Shown here piece by piece: positions 5,111 to 5,338 of a DNA stretch of 5,338 nucleotides. The translations under genes and the position numbers were made by a program. The first letter of the stretch is position 1; each line of letters starts with the position of its first letter. Under the pieces are notes generated by a model, which saw only the letters and a program-made list of their open reading frames with translations, did not search any database and was not told where the DNA came from. Source of the DNA: Clostridia bacterium (GTDB taxonomy: Bacteria > Bacillota > Clostridia > Christensenellales > CAG-917). The stretch spans positions 1 to 5,338 of the forward strand of contig JAFWBH010000176.1 of NCBI GenBank assembly GCA_017507205.1. The letters are read 5' to 3'.

Positions 5111-5338
5111 TTATGTGCTTAATTTTAAAATTTCTTTCTTTAACTGCACCAAAATCTTCTTTTCTAGGCGTGATATGTATGATTGAGATATTCCCATCAT
5201 TTCTGCAATCTCCTTCTGTGTCATCTCCTCTTCACCATCAAGGCCAAATCGCTTACGGACTATTTCCCTATCTCTTTTCCCAAGTTTAGAAAATGTTTCC
5301 TTAAGCATCTCTTTCTCGTCCTGCACCTCTATGCCATG
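5111..5338 (-). CDS. sigE: RNA polymerase sigma factor SigE, C-terminal part (5' end missing)
   Basis: The last 75 residues of a sigma-70-family factor; the frame is open to the window edge and begins HGIEVQDEKEMLKETF. It covers region 4: KLGKRDREIVRKRFGLDGEEE, then the helix-turn-helix TQKEIAEMMGISQSYISRLEKK. The GISQSYISRLEKK stretch and the position immediately upstream of sigG identify it as SigE (product of spoIIGB), the early mother-cell factor normally made as pro-SigE and processed by SpoIIGA. The N-terminal pro-sequence and region 2 lie outside the window, so they cannot be checked. A GTG at 5326 is an internal valine codon, not a start. The stop is 76 bases before the sigG ATG, which allows read-through into sigG, subject to the hairpin between them. 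Confidence 0.92.
   Translation of the reverse strand, partial: HGIEVQDEKEMLKETFSKLGKRDREIVRKRFGLDGEEEMTQKEIAEMMGISQSYISRLEKKILVQLKKEILKLST

Overview
This AT-rich window comes from an endospore-forming member of the Bacillota, most likely a Clostridia-type lineage. The evidence is the presence of three sporulation sigma factors (SigE, SigG, SigK), the SpoIVB signalling protease, a YlmC/YmxH-type PRC-barrel protein found in spore formers, and NrdR beside sigG. I cannot name the genus or species. Every gene is on the minus strand except the small PRC-barrel gene. The window is almost fully coding, with no gap above 300 bases. I see no tRNA, rRNA, CRISPR array, insertion sequence or prophage remnant.

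Reading along the minus strand (right to left) the order is: the 3' end of sigE (5338-5111), then sigG (5034-4264), then a plus-strand YlmC/YmxH gene (3977-4261) that meets sigG tail to tail with 2 bases between, then nrdR (3854-3351), sigK (3209-2514), a COG2509-type FAD-dependent oxidoreductase (2396-999), and the 5' two-thirds or more of spoIVB (901-1). spoIVB is cut by the window edge exactly at its catalytic serine codon.

The genes cover successive steps of one pathway. SigE acts early in the mother cell, SigG late in the forespore, and SigK late in the mother cell. SpoIVB is the forespore-made protease that triggers processing of pro-SigK. The SigK here keeps a hydrophobic pro-sequence and is not interrupted by a skin-like element, so the SpoIVB-dependent checkpoint is probably intact. 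In the reference B. subtilis layout sigK and spoIVB are not next to sigE-sigG, so this grouping is notable.

The non-coding DNA is dense with signals. Strong intrinsic terminators follow nrdR and the flavoprotein gene; the nrdR stop codon sits in its terminator loop. There are sigma-A-like promoters before nrdR and the flavoprotein gene, and a sigma-E-like promoter before sigK. Sporulation-type -10 boxes lie almost against the start codons of two genes without a Shine-Dalgarno sequence (the PRC-barrel gene and spoIVB). The most interesting element is a hairpin between sigE and sigG. It buries the sigG ribosome-binding site, is followed by a U run, and holds a sigma-F-like -10 in its loop.
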